64,000 nt of DNA, taken from Phallus indusiatus. Taxonomy: Eukaryota > Basidiomycota > Agaricomycetes > Phallales > Phallaceae. Of this stretch, positions 53,207 through 64,000 are shown one piece after another. Position 1 is the stretch's first letter. Each line of letters starts with the position of its first letter. Where the stretch lies: positions 372,001 to 436,000 of the forward strand of contig JAQFWX010000029.1 in NCBI GenBank assembly GCA_027605045.1, in the 5' to 3' direction. A program made the translations under genes and the position numbers. The notes beneath the pieces are model-generated. The model was not told the DNA's origin. It searched no databases and worked only from the letters and a program-made list of their open reading frames with translations.

Positions 53207-53429
53207 TTAGAGACGATTTATTTCTGAATTTTTGCCTATTTTAACGTCGCATTTATATACAATTTTGAAAGCAGTTTGCGCATTCGAACTTGGCAGAATT
53301 TGAGTGCAAAACTTTGGGACTCCAAGTAACAGCTGAACGCTAGGTATTAGGTAAAAAACTTCACGGGTTGAATTTTCTTTCAGGCTGACGGGAATTCTCC
53401 CTGAAGCCTATCTAGGGTAAACTATCAGC

Positions 53430-54025
53430 ATAATGATAATACTGAACACGAGCATTTGCAGAGTGTATCAACGTTGTTGCAATGTAGGGTCGAATTTCGT
53501 CTGTTGGTTTCTCTCAATGCAAGGTATGTCACCGGACCGGTATTATCTTCATAATGCATACATGAGCCTGCACAAAACGTATGAAACTTCCCGTAGATTG
53601 GTTTTAGTCTTGCGCGTGGACTTTTATCACCGGAAATGATATTTCCTTTATTGGAAGAAATTGTTCCCGGAACTGCTAGCACACTGAAAACACTTTACAC
53701 GAGCCTTTGCAAACGTACTACGGAAGTTCGATTAATTATTCATAACTTACGTGTCAAACTCATCTATTTCTCGCTTCATATTATTTGACCCTGTTTCGGA
53801 CCGGAATTCCCTGAGGAAATTTGTGGGATGGCATGACACTTGAAACACGAGCCAATGAAGAAATGAGCGGAACTTACAATAATTAGGTCAAACTCCACAC
53901 GTCGACTTTATCACTATTGTTTTCTTACTTATCTCCAGGGTTCGGACCGAAATCCTCTGCTAAAAAAAATTCAGGTTCCCACCATGATGTACGTACTATG
54001 ATTTTGAACACGAGCTATGCAGGGG
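53430..54025. repeat. Diverged tandem repeats, about 150-250 bp units
   Basis: The motif acacgagc(a/c)tttgca recurs near 53445, 53697, 53848 and 54007. Each is preceded by a (g)gaccg(g)aat-type block, giving four degenerate units. Confidence 0.5.
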
Positions 54026-54231
54026 TTGTTAGTTGAACTCATGTACCAACGCTCTGCCTCGTGCTCAAGCGCGTTTTTCCGGTATCCCCGTGCCTGATTA
54101 TTTCTCCGATTTTTATCACCCTTTTTTAAACCTTTACACTCATATTTCCCGAATTTTTAGACCGAAGTCATCACTGGCGCAGTGGTTTGCGACATTCATT
54201 CATTTGGTGACCTGCTCATTATCTTTCTCTC

Positions 54232-55789
54232 ATGCCTAATCACAATCCCGCTGGGCATAATCAACATTCTGCTGTTCGTAAGTACATTACCGTTTAGTTG
54301 ATGAATAGGTCTTACTGAGGCGAATTACAGTTGCCCATTCGGAACAGTGGGCTCCGATTATTCAACAGTATCTCAATCAGGGTGTGAAGGTCAAGGATCT
54401 ATCGTCCAGAATTGAAGAAGAACATCATACTTCTATTAGGTTTTACTTTGCGATTTATGCCTTTGTTTTGAAACTAATTTTTTGAAGCAAACGTTCTATT
54501 CAAAGGATAATGCAGAAGCATCAAGTTCGAAATTCGCATCGACCCCGCCTTTCCATCCCTCAGATGGTCGAAGCAGTTGTCCGGATCACTACTGAAGACC
54601 CATTGAATGAGTGGGGATACCGCAGAATTCAGGAAGAGCTCAAACTCTACTCAATTCACATTCCAAGGTGCGAAAATATCTTAGTTTTCATTTTTATTTT
54701 GACGCGCATATATCTATGAGTTTGTAGGTCAGTAATCGAGGCTCTTCAAAGAGCTCGGGATCCTGCAGAGGCTCAACGACGTCAGCGTGGTCGTAGAAAA
54801 ATAGTACGCAAAGTCTTGTTCAGTGCAGGCCCCAATGAGGAATGGTGTATGGACGGCCATGAGAAACTTCGCGAAGCGATGGGGATCGATGTTTGGGGGA
54901 TATGTGATAAATTTTCACGCTATGAGCTGGGGCTGTGGGCTGTTCCTAATGCTCGTCTTTCTGACGTTCCTGTGGCGTTATTCCTTCGTCTTGTGAAGGA
55001 GAGAGAAGGTAATCTCTACTTATCTCTTTGATACTTAACTCAAATTTCATTTTCCTCAGGTGTTCCGTTCCAGCTGACCGGAGATAAAGGATCGGAGAAC
55101 GGCAAAGTGGGTATATTGCAGACTGTTCTCCGGTGTGTCAAACTTAATCTTAATTCGTATTGAAAAGTTAAACTACAGTTTTCAGAGCATATTTCGCCCC
55201 CTCCATACCCGTTGAAACTACTCCACCAGTTCGATATGTGCGAAGTGTGCGCAACATCACACGCGAGAGAGGATGGCGCCCCTTATGGGAGAAGGATTTA
55301 AAAAACATTTTGGATGCGTGGATTTCAGGTCAAATTCGTGTGGACTACAGAGATGGAAATCCAGTTCATAAGTGCGCTTATTACTATCTAGCGCGATTAA
55401 ATTCATCATTATGTTTTTATAGGGCACTCGGCACATGGCTCTGGGCAAAAGTCGTCCAGGCTCGATTGGACCGTGCTAGAGAACGTCAGAAAGTTCATCG
55501 TATCAGAATCCAGAGAAGAACACTCCTTCCTAGTGGAGGCACTTCTTATGATTTTTATCACTATCCAAGGAGGTTTCGCGGCACGAATTTGCTGATCAAA
55601 ACGGATTCCTCAATCGTTGACGATTTACTTCATAAGTATGGAGGTGATGAACATCTTATATTTGGTGATGAAAATTCTAATGAGCTATTTAACACTCTAT
55701 TCGTTGAAGTCGGAAGCCCAAAGCTTACTCTTAGAAATACTTGGGCTATTTGGCGTCGTATGATGAACTTACTGAACGGTAGAAGCTAG
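54232..55789 (+). CDS. Integrase-core (rve/DDE) protein with introns, probably domesticated
   Basis: Exons 54232-54277, 54331-54439, 54488-54667, 54728-55008, 55060-55132 and 55186-55789 join in frame to 430 residues. An optional 51-nt in-frame intron lies at 55372-55422. The N-terminal part is helical and basic. The core contains NEEWCMDGHEKLREAMGIDV (first Asp), an FSRYELGLWAV strand and FQLTGDKGSENG (second Asp and Glu-rich loop), then RNITRERGWRPLWEKDL. The order matches the integrase catalytic fold found in eukaryotic IS3-like/retroviral-type integrases. The C-terminal half is unassigned. Five introns and no element ends nearby argue for a host gene rather than an active transposon. The final catalytic Glu is not certain. 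Confidence 0.7.
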
Positions 55790-55833
55790 ACCATCAGTGT
55801 AACTAGTTTTTTTACTACTTCTCTATTTCGCAG

Positions 55834-56008
55834 AACTACTCTCAATGTTGGTAATCCAACTGATACAACGTTTTTTTATTATTCTAACTGATAAATCTAC
55901 AACGCTAAACATAGACCCGGGCACTTCCGGGCATCGTGAATAACCGATCACAAAATCAAAAATCAAAAAATCGTTGAAATTTTGACCTGGCGCGTTTGGG
56001 CCGCCGTA
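55834..56008 (-). mobile_element. Short dispersed repeat, copy 2 (near-identical to 45582-45755)
   Basis: Inverted relative to copy 1, with only a few differences over about 165 bp. Ends 137 bp upstream of the ATG of kinase A. Confidence 0.75.
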
Positions 56009-56144
56009 AAAGTGAGATAAAGCGTATCGTCACGGGAAACGTGCGATTACACAATCGATGACAACTTGTGGGAGGGTTGTTGTAAGCGAGGAATACGTAA
56101 GCGCCACACATGGTTTGGACAAACTTTAACGGGCCCACAACAAA

Positions 56145-57526
56145 ATGGATTATCCCGAGCCCGCACATTATCAGAAGCGGTTTGAGTTCGACCTGAAAAT
56201 CGCGGAGTTGGTTTGGAGGGATAATTATTACTTCTTACTTCAGCGTGGATATCAGCTCAGGCCTCGATACAAACCCGGCTGGCAAGGTTCTTGGCTGACG
56301 AACGGCAAATCTGTGTCATACTGTGAAGATGGTCATTCAAAAGATGTATGAATTCTCAGTATGAATTTTAAGTCTACTGACGAGTTTGCCATTCTCACAG
56401 CACAAGCCTGTTCTGGATGCGACGCGAACTTCAGATGGTGCAAAAGTCGCGCTCAAGCTTGTTCATACCGGTCTGGAGGAAATACCCATAGGCCTCTATT
56501 TCTCGTCGACGGCCTTGAGATCAAACCCGAGAAACCACTGTGTCCCGATATTAGACGTCATTCCAATGCATCATAATGATATTTTCGCCTTTATTGTCAT
56601 GCCTTTGCTCTTGCACTTCAACCATCCGCCTTTTGAACGGAAGATAGAATGCATCGAAGCTTTTGAGCAAATGCTGGAGGTAGTTTTTTCCTTTTATGGT
56701 CCTCTTGCGGAACTCATTACGATTTGATGCAGGGTTTGGAACTTATGCATGAACACAACATAGCTCATAGGTACGCATGGCGAAGAAAGCATGTAGCTTT
56801 TTTAATGACTGATTTCTTTGGGAAGAGACGCTTGCTATTTCAATTTTCTTGTAGACGCTACGAAAATTATACCCAAAGGATTTCATTTTTCTCATATGTT
56901 CCGTCATCCTGACGGAATAACACGAATCGTCAGTAAATCCAGAAAGGCTGTGGGACCTGTCAATTATTACTGGATCGACTTCCAGCTCTCACACCGATTC
57001 CATAGCTTTGAAGAGCGACATTTGTTGGTTGGAAGGCTTGGACAAGAAAAGAACGTCCCGGAGGCGTCGTGGACGGTACCTTATGATCCATTTAAGGTAG
57101 ACGTATTCCAAGTCGGTATGATTATTAAACGCACTTGTGATGTGATTTTTTTCCGGCGCTCTCAGTGATAATGTGTTAATTAGTATCTAGCAATACGAAG
57201 GACTAGAATTTATGCAGCCCTTCATTGTCTATCTCACACAGGAGGATCCGCAGCTCCGACCATCTGCTTCGAAAGCATTAAGGGAATTCAAACAGCTCAA
57301 GGAATCGCTAAGTCGCAGAAAGCTGAACGGGGTAGTGATAGATCATATATCAGGTACCAAATCACAACAACAAAGACGTCAAAGGAGAAAAAAGATCTCT
57401 GCGTGGTAAGTTAACTACATTAATGCTCCCGAGAAAAATATAAACGGAATGTTCAACAGGAAGAAGCGTAAGTTGGCAAATATGCCCAGTTGGCTGTGTA
57501 AAGAAACGAGAAAACCTCCGATGTAG
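56145..57526 (+). CDS. Protein kinase-like protein, copy A
   Basis: Six exons (56145-56345, 56401-56679, 56733-56770, 56826-57141, 57191-57405, 57460-57526) give 371 residues. Order: YQLRPRYKPGWQGSWLTNGK, then DGAKVALKL (ATP-site lysine), NPRNHCVPILDVIPM, MHEHNIAHRD with catalytic-loop N (HRD splits across an intron), YYWIDFQLSHRF (DFG replaced by DFQ), and DVFQVGMIIKRTCD. Then EDPQLRPSASKALREFKQLK and a basic tail RRQRRKKISAWKKRK that may be a nuclear signal. This is the basidiomycete-expanded kinase family; catalytic Lys, Asp, Asn and the metal Asp are present. Intact paralogue at 61243 with identical exon lengths. Substrates unknown. Confidence 0.88.
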
Positions 57527-58592
57527 TTGTATTTTACTCCTCCACTCGGTCTGCTCTTGCGTTGAATTTACTTTCCATTTTTGCTTTGCTGAGATTTTTA
57601 TGAACTGTCAATGTATGTATTTGTCCATTCGGTTTCTCACCCTCGTTGCGTACTACATAATGAAACATCTTGAGTATAAATCCGTACACGTAATTCTCTG
57701 TACTACACGGCGTATTACGGAGCTGCGTAAACAGCTCCTGAACGTTGTACGATACGGATGCTGGAGGTCACCGTGAACAGCCGTATCGTATACGAAAAGA
57801 TCCGTTTACGGTACAGTGGTGATCATACTCGCCCGCTCTTCCAACTTACCATGACCATCAATCTGAGCTGAGGCCTTATACCAGCTTCACAAATATATAA
57901 GAGTAATTCGGGAAAATATCCCTAATGTGGATGTTGTTATTTCTGAGCTGGATGACACGATCGGATAGCCTCTCTCTCGACTGGTAGTCCTATAGTCCCA
58001 TAGGTTTTCTCGTCAAACTTCTACAAACTTAACACCACGCCGTTATTCACTACGAAAGTGCTTGTTTCTCTTCTACGCTGACCCGGTCTTATGGTCGTTC
58101 ACTTTTTCGATCCTCAGTACTATCACTCCAACCACGCCTGCGGTCCGAGTAATTCCTACCAAGACTGCTACAACAAGATCAAACGATCACACGTTCCTGA
58201 TATTTGGTTTTCCGGTTCCAGCGACGGAACAAGATTTACAGCACTTTTTGTTTGACTTTTCGAATGAAGAATTTAGTAGATTATAATGAAACTGTAACAA
58301 TATCATCGGAATTACCAGCTTCATTTTTTATAAGAAAGAAACAGCTGCCAATGAGAGCGAATATATGCACACCCTTAGGCTATTAATACTTAGTCTCACT
58401 ACGAATTTCAGCAAATGTTTTTAAATTGTTACAGTCAAATTCGGATATTCGGTACAAGCAATGATATCTGTCTACGTGTATGCAGGTATTCAAAGCCATC
58501 AATTGGATTTCAAAACTTCAGGAAGAAAAAAAGCGGTAGATTTCCAACTCTTACGAGTTTTACGGAGTGAGTTGCGTTATTATTGTCTTTCA
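57527..58592. other. Intergenic
   Basis: 3' flank of kinase A and convergent end of the low-complexity gene. Short frames only. Confidence 0.45.
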
Positions 58593-60118
58593 TCACTGAG
58601 CGGGATAGCCTGAGCTATAATAGTAATTCGAATGAGAAGAACTGCCACTGGCCCCGGTGCCAGGAGGATAGCTATAGTATCCTTCTTGCTGAGCCTGCCA
58701 GCGACGTGCATCCTGGGAGTATCTGAGAATGATGTGTAAAATGTATCCAAGAGGCTCTTCAATCAATTATTTAACTTACTCTTCCATTGAACCATGAGTA
58801 GCTTCAACGCTATAATCCTCGTCACCGAAACCGTGAGAGCCAACAGACTCAGACACGCGTGCGCTTCGACTACTGGTACTGACTTCAACGTTTCGTGAAT
58901 CGTAACTTCCGCCCGAGGGGGTGGATCTGTGGCTACCACGAGTTACCTGGTCTGACTGAAAACTGCCAATAGAATTCTGACTTCTATGGGAAGAATTGAT
59001 ACTCCCGGATTGATGTCTTTATGTGTGGAAATAAAAGTATCAAATGTCGTGACTTTGTTATGTGATATAACAATACCTTTCAGATTGCGAGCTTCTCACA
59101 GGGCTGTAGGGAGGAGGACCGCTAATTATGGAGTTGGTCTCATAATGGGCATCTTGTACTCTCGTATGAGAGTTGTAATAGTCTTGTTGACCGGAAGTCG
59201 TAAAAGGAGCGCCGGCTTGAGCGTGCACTCGGGGATCTCTATATTACCGTGCAGCAATTAGGCGGATCACTCGGCCGTTGAACACGTGGGTCTTTATTGC
59301 TCACCTAGAAGCAGTACCGTACGATTCTTCATAATCACGATTAGCAGGATAACTGTCATTTTTCAGTCCTTGTATATGTAGCCTGAGTTTCTAGCACCAA
59401 ATACATACGGTTGATCACCATTGTGGTAATCGTGGGGGTTTAAGCGCGGCTTAGAGTGTGGCATATCTGTCGTTGGACTGAAAAAAATGAGATGTACATC
59501 CGCATATATGGGTCTTTATGAATACATACGTAGAGGAGCTTGCAGGCCAATACCTGATAAAAATGAGAACGGGAATGATTTCTCCTTGCGAGGTACAGAA
59601 GGAATTAACAACTCACAATGCAGGAGCTGAAGACTGTTGGTGAGATTGAGGGTAATTCTTCATTATTTTTCCGGATTCTAGCTATAGTAGAGATATTCAC
59701 GCCACAGCTCGTCATCGTCACTGCATCAGAAACAAACTTACACGGAATCTTTTAATTATTTTTTTCTCCGCCCTCAATGCAGCGTCTACAGATACTACTC
59801 TGGACTCTTTTTTGAATGAAGTCAGTTTAGACAGCACTCTTCGTGCTAATTGTTTGAGAAAGGATTCTGTCAATAATTGCTCGTGTTCTTCGAGGGTAGT
59901 CATCAAGTCCATTTCAATTCTAGAAAATGGTAAAACAAAATCGATAAAAGGGGCAGTTATTACTTTGCTAATTTATCCAAAGCAATGTCTGCCACCCCCC
60001 AAATTTCAGGTTTATCCAGGTTTTGGTTTCGCAAGGCGATTACCGAATCGATAGATTTATCAATTCTGTATAACGCTCTTTCGCAATACATTATTGCGCC
60101 GGTGGTAGAAGAACTCAT
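58593..60118 (-). CDS. Ser/Tyr/Gln-rich low-complexity protein with coiled N-terminus and PPPY
   Basis: Minus-strand multi-exon gene. Exon 1 (60118-59964) starts MSSSTTGAIMYCERALYRID. Exon 2 gives IEMDLMTTLEEHEQLLTESF and KKESRVVSVDAALRAEKKII, a helical, probably coiled-coil segment. The remaining small exons encode disordered Ser/Tyr/Gln/Asn-rich sequence: KNYPQSHQQSSAPAL, DYHNGDQP, QQDYYNSHTRVQDAHYETNS, IISGPPPYSPVRSSQSER, SRSARVSESVGSHGFGDEDY and a tail ending NYYYSSGYPAQ. The tail resembles prion-like or condensate-forming domains. The PPPY is another WW-ligand motif. No family recognised. The exact exon boundaries in the 3' half were not all fixed. Confidence 0.6.
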
Positions 60119-61242
60119 ATCGTAAGATGAGAGGGAAAAGAGGTACGTGTGTATAGTAATATTCTTCATCTTTTTATAGGGCGAATTTTGGAAGGGGAAT
60201 CTGAGTTACATGAGTATTTTCGGGGGATAGATTTTGAGGGACATATATTATGAATATTTGATGAATATTCAATGTTTTTAAATGCCCAAATTTCAGGGAT
60301 TTATACGGAAAAGGAATACATACGGTATACTTGCATATTAAGTAAGAATTCAAAAGTTTCACGAACCCTGGCTAACACTGTTACAGTGCCGCAACGCGGC
60401 ACACGCGTTCAGCTGAACAGGAAGTGCCGTCGCGGCATCGTCTGTTGACCCTCTTTTTCTGCCCAGCGGGGCAGACATCTTGTGTCTCATCGATTCATCA
60501 GCTTCTCTCAAACTTTCTTTCCCATTCATTCACCCCTAATATTGGTGATTTTGTGTCTGTATGTATCGTCACTGGCTCGCAAGTTTCGGGCGGTCACTAA
60601 TCAACGTCAACTCCCACCGCGCCCCGAGCCTGTCAGCTTATGCCTAAAGCTGCCTTTTCCGCAAGGCCCCTCCTGAGCGGCGACGGAGCATCTGACGAGG
60701 CTGGACCTAGAATACCCGGCTGACCTGCCGATACGATTTCCCCAGAATACATTTAACACTTGAAAGATCTCTAACCTTATATATTGATCACGGAGATACC
60801 TGAAAGTATATGAAAGCAACGTTCCCAGTCTGAAAAACCATCTCAGCTTGAGAAACTTCAAAAGTTTTACCGACAAATTGACCGTGAATCGTTTTTCAAA
60901 TTCTAGACTTTCGGGCAACTTTCGGGCCTTCGGCATGGTTTCAGACTGCCGTTGTTGCTTACATACACAATCAGCGCTCCTGGAAGTTGACTGACCAAAA
61001 TAACTTACAGCTTACTTACAGTTGAATAGTAATTTTACTCTACTGAGCAAGAGCTTGTAAATTCTACAAATACTCATATGGATGACATTACAATATTATG
61101 AGTGCATGCTGCAAAACAGGAGTCAAACTTAGCTGGGGCTGTTGCCGTCGATCTTTGAAATAAACGCCCACCTCTAGTCGCTGAAAGTTTTGACACATTA
61201 CATAAGCTTCACTGTCCTCGTTTCAGACGGCCCTAGAGCAAC
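60119..61242. other. Intergenic with dispersed repeat
   Basis: Contains the second copy of the repeat described at 5195-5330. No gene recognised. Confidence 0.45.
60375..60525 (+). repeat. Dispersed repeat, copy B (pairs with 5195-5330)
   Basis: gccgcaacgcggcacacgcg then gttcagctgaacaggaagtg and gcagacatcttgtgtctcat, in the same order as the minus strand at 5.2-5.3 kb. A further short match gagcggcgacggagc near 60676 pairs with 4770. Confidence 0.65.
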
Positions 61243-62631
61243 ATGGACTATCCCGTGCCCCCACATTATCAAAAGCGATTCCAATTCGATTTAAGTACTT
61301 CGGAGCTGGTCTGGAGGGACAATTACTACTTCTTACTTAAACGCGGATATCAGCTTAGACCTCGATACAAACCCGGTTGGGAAGGCTCTTGGTTGACGAA
61401 CGGAAAGTCCGTATCAAACTGTGAAGATGGTCATTTTAAAGATGTACGTATCTATCAGACACATCTATCGCGAGGTCTGTTTATTTCCATAGCATAAGCC
61501 AGTTCTAGACGCGATACGAATATCGGATGGTGCCAAAGTTGCGCTCAAGCTTGTCCATACGGATGTGGAGGAAATACCCATAGGCCTCTTTTTCTCGTCG
61601 GAAACCTTGAGATTATACCCTAGAAACCACTGTGTTCCAATCTTAGACGTCATTCCGATGCAGCATAATGATATTTTTGCTTTTATTGTCATGCCTTTAC
61701 TCTCGTCCTTCGACCATCCACCTTTTGAACGGAAAATCGAATGCATCGAAGCGTTTCAACAAATGCTCGAGGTTCTATTTTATAATGGTTTGGTTTGTTT
61801 CGGAACTGATTATGATTGCGTACAACAGGGATTGGAGTTCATGCACGAACATAACGTAGTTCATAGGTATGCGTAGCGAAACAAGCTTGTAATTTATAAT
61901 GACTAACTTCTTTGGGAAGGGACGCCTGTTTTTTAAATTTCCTCATGGACCCTACAAAAGTCATACCCAAAGGATTTCATTATTGTGAAGAATTCCGCCA
62001 ACCTGACGGGGTAACCCGAATTATTAGTAAATCAAGAAGGACCGTGGGACCTATTCAATATTACTGGATTGACTTTGAACTCTCCCACCGATTTCGCAGT
62101 TTCGATGAGCGACATTTGTTGGTCGGAATATTGGGACAAGAAAAGAACGTTCCGGAGGCGTCGTGGACGGTACCTTATGATCCATTCAAGCTAGACGTAT
62201 TCCAAGTCGGTATGGCTATCAAACGTACTTGTGATGTGATTTTCTCTTTCTCGTCCTCAGCGGTAATATAATATGTTAACTAGCATCTAGGATTACGACG
62301 GACTAGAGTTTATGGAACCATTCATTAGTTATCTCATTCAGGAGGATCCGCAGCTCCGACCCTCCGCTTCGAAAGCACTAGGAGAACTCAAACGACTCAA
62401 GGAATCGCTGAGCCGCGGAAAGCTGAACGGGGTAGTGATAAATCATATAACAGGTACTAAATCACAACATCAAAACCGGCTAAGAAGAAAAAAAATCTCT
62501 GCTTGGTAAGTTACCTATATTAATGCTCACGAGTAAGACTTTTGGTCAACGGGATCTTTAATAGGAAGAAGCGCAAGTTGACAAATATCTCCAATTGGCT
62601 TAGAAGTGAAACACAGATACCTCCGGTGTAG
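61243..62631 (+). CDS. Protein kinase-like protein, copy B
   Basis: Six exons (61243-61443, 61493-61771, 61829-61866, 61920-62235, 62291-62505, 62565-62631), every exon the same length as in copy A, give 371 residues. Key sites: RYKPGWEGSWLTNGKS, DGAKVALKL, MHEHNVVHRD with DACFLNFLMD (catalytic Asp and Asn), YYWIDFELSHRF (DFG replaced by DFE), and EDPQLRPSASKALGELKRLK. A basic LRRKKISAWKKRK tail ends the protein. The frame is fully open, so it is probably functional. The psiK1 and psiK2 pieces are closer to this copy than to copy A at several positions (for example the FLMDPTKV block). Confidence 0.88.
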
Positions 62632-64000
62632 TTTTATATTATCTCTTCACCTAGTCTGCTTGTATTGAATTTGCTTTCTTTTATGCTGTGTTGAAAGTGT
62701 TCTTTTTCGAGCTATATGTATATCTATCTATTCAATTTCCCACATTCGTTGCGTACTTTCATAATGAAACATCTTGTACATTCCCTACTTATCACAAAGT
62801 AATGGTCCGCGGGACGGTAAATATTATCAATTCTGGGAATGAGGCACATGGATCTTGGAACCAATCAAGTTTGTTCAGGTTAACTCGACCCTGAGGAAGC
62901 AATGCCTTTTTGAACAACAAAGAGAAAATGTCATGTAAGTCATCCGATTCGTTGTCCAAACACCGAACGAATCTTTTCCGCTTATCGGCAGTGCCAAAGT
63001 GCCAGACTTCTTATGTGCTGAAGTCATTTTTGTAACGGGGAATTATCCGCCTGGTCAGAAGGGGTTTCACGTTCCCATGCTTATCGGGAAAACCGAAAAT
63101 TCTTTGTTGTTGGCCAAACTTCTAAACGTGTTGCATCGCATTTTTTGATGCACGCGCTCATCCTCGGCGTTGCTTGAAGGGTCGATGAATAAACCGGAAC
63201 TTGCGCTTTCCTCTATTTGGGCATCCATTGGTATTTCATGAGACTTTTTCCATTTCAAGGAGTTTTTTTGGGTCTTCCTGGAGTTATCTCGTTACGTTAA
63301 ACCCGGGGATGGATCCCGGGCCGCCAGGATAGTACTAAAGGATCCCACCTTTTGACCTAGTTAGTTATCCTTAGTAATAGCAGCGTTGCACCCAAAGGCC
63401 GCATGTATTCCAGCTGGCCATTTTTAGAGTGCCTTATGAATGTTGCTGAGTTCTATTTATGAATCATCGGGTCCGCTCAAAGCATGACTAGGACTGCCAG
63501 GTGTGGGAGAAGGAGATTCACCAGGAGATGCCGCAGTGCGGAGCTCATACATATAGTCATGACCCGACGATAAACATATATCCGACTCTATATGTCACCA
63601 TTATCGAGGCTCTTGCTTTACATAAAGTCCTGACGTTGGTCATATTTCACTTCAAAGGCGGCTTCAAGGTGCCTTTCATCACAGGACTGGGAGACTGAAA
63701 ATACACTTTTCGTTCGTACCTTGTTCATATTCATGATTAATTGATTCCGCGGTAGACCCTGGTAGACCACACAGCACCTGGACGCCAAATGGCAAATGCC
63801 GATCGGAATTCTAACTAGAGCCGCCTTGAGCGGCAAGTCCCTTGCACAGTCACGGTGGGGGATAAAATTAAACGAAGTACGTCACTCGCTCTTAGAAAAA
63901 CGACGGCAGGTGACATCAGATAAAAAGCAACAGTTTTGCCCAAACAGAGAAACAGGAAAATATGCTTTAAACAACTTGTACGAATGATATGTTGTCGTAA
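62632..64000. other. Gene-free stretch to the window end
   Basis: No recognisable gene. Small frames at 63067-63258 (minus) and 63501-63698 (plus) have no support. Confidence 0.45.

Noticed and set aside
1..64000. CRISPR arrays, bacterial operons, riboswitches
   Set aside because: No regularly spaced direct repeats with unique spacers, no ribosome binding sites, and pervasive spliceosomal introns. The DNA is eukaryotic.

Overview
The window is nuclear DNA of a filamentous basidiomycete, most likely a mushroom-forming Agaricomycete. The evidence is dense short introns (about 41-62 nt, GT..AG, CTRAC/CTAAT-type branch sites), genes on both strands without operons, TATA boxes close to starts, and families typical of that class. 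These are HRD kinases of the basidiomycete type, alpha-type kinases with an N-terminal zinc ribbon, an F-box-like protein with a CFxLTCPLxW motif, a small beta-trefoil protein, and many Ser/Thr-rich single-pass membrane proteins. All gene models below were spliced by hand from the sequence. The introns are inferred, but their phases agree across paralogues.

Layout. 0-1.6 kb: retrotransposon gag-like ORF. 2.7-7.4 kb: two single-pass membrane genes (T1, T2) with a VHL-beta-domain gene beside T2. 9.5-12.7 kb: a CSC1/OSCA (DUF221) ion channel whose start codon appears to be split by an intron. 14-15 kb: a tRNA-Gly and a C-terminal fragment of condensin subunit 1. 15.3-25 kb: a rearranged zone with copies of a C2H2-like zinc-finger gene, pieces of kinase pseudogenes, a 1.2 kb TIR element in a kinase exon, a nested MITE and an intact beta-trefoil gene. 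21.7-39.9 kb: more of the membrane family (T3, T4, a pseudogene, T5, T6, T7) around an MFS monocarboxylate-type transporter. 42.5-45.2 kb: an F-box-like gene and an intact zinc-finger copy. 46.3-53.2 kb: a broken alpha-kinase locus split by two orphan paralogues and carrying two hAT-like MITEs. 54.2-55.8 kb: an intron-containing integrase-like gene. 56.1-57.5 and 61.2-62.6 kb: two intact kinase paralogues. 58.6-60.1 kb: a low-complexity protein gene.

The most striking content is the membrane-protein family: seven genes and one pseudogene within 38 kb. Six of the seven end in a separately encoded last exon carrying a D-S-G-[IV]-R-L motif and, within five residues of the C-terminus, a PPxY motif. 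Arginine-rich stretches after the membrane segment put this tail in the cytosol. PPxY is the ligand of WW domains of Nedd4/Rsp5-type ubiquitin ligases, so the family may be a set of surface receptors or adaptors under ubiquitin control. That function is inference. The second theme is transposition into genes: one MITE sits exactly at a 3' splice site and recreates it, and another lies in a kinase exon with boundaries that would allow precise splicing-out.
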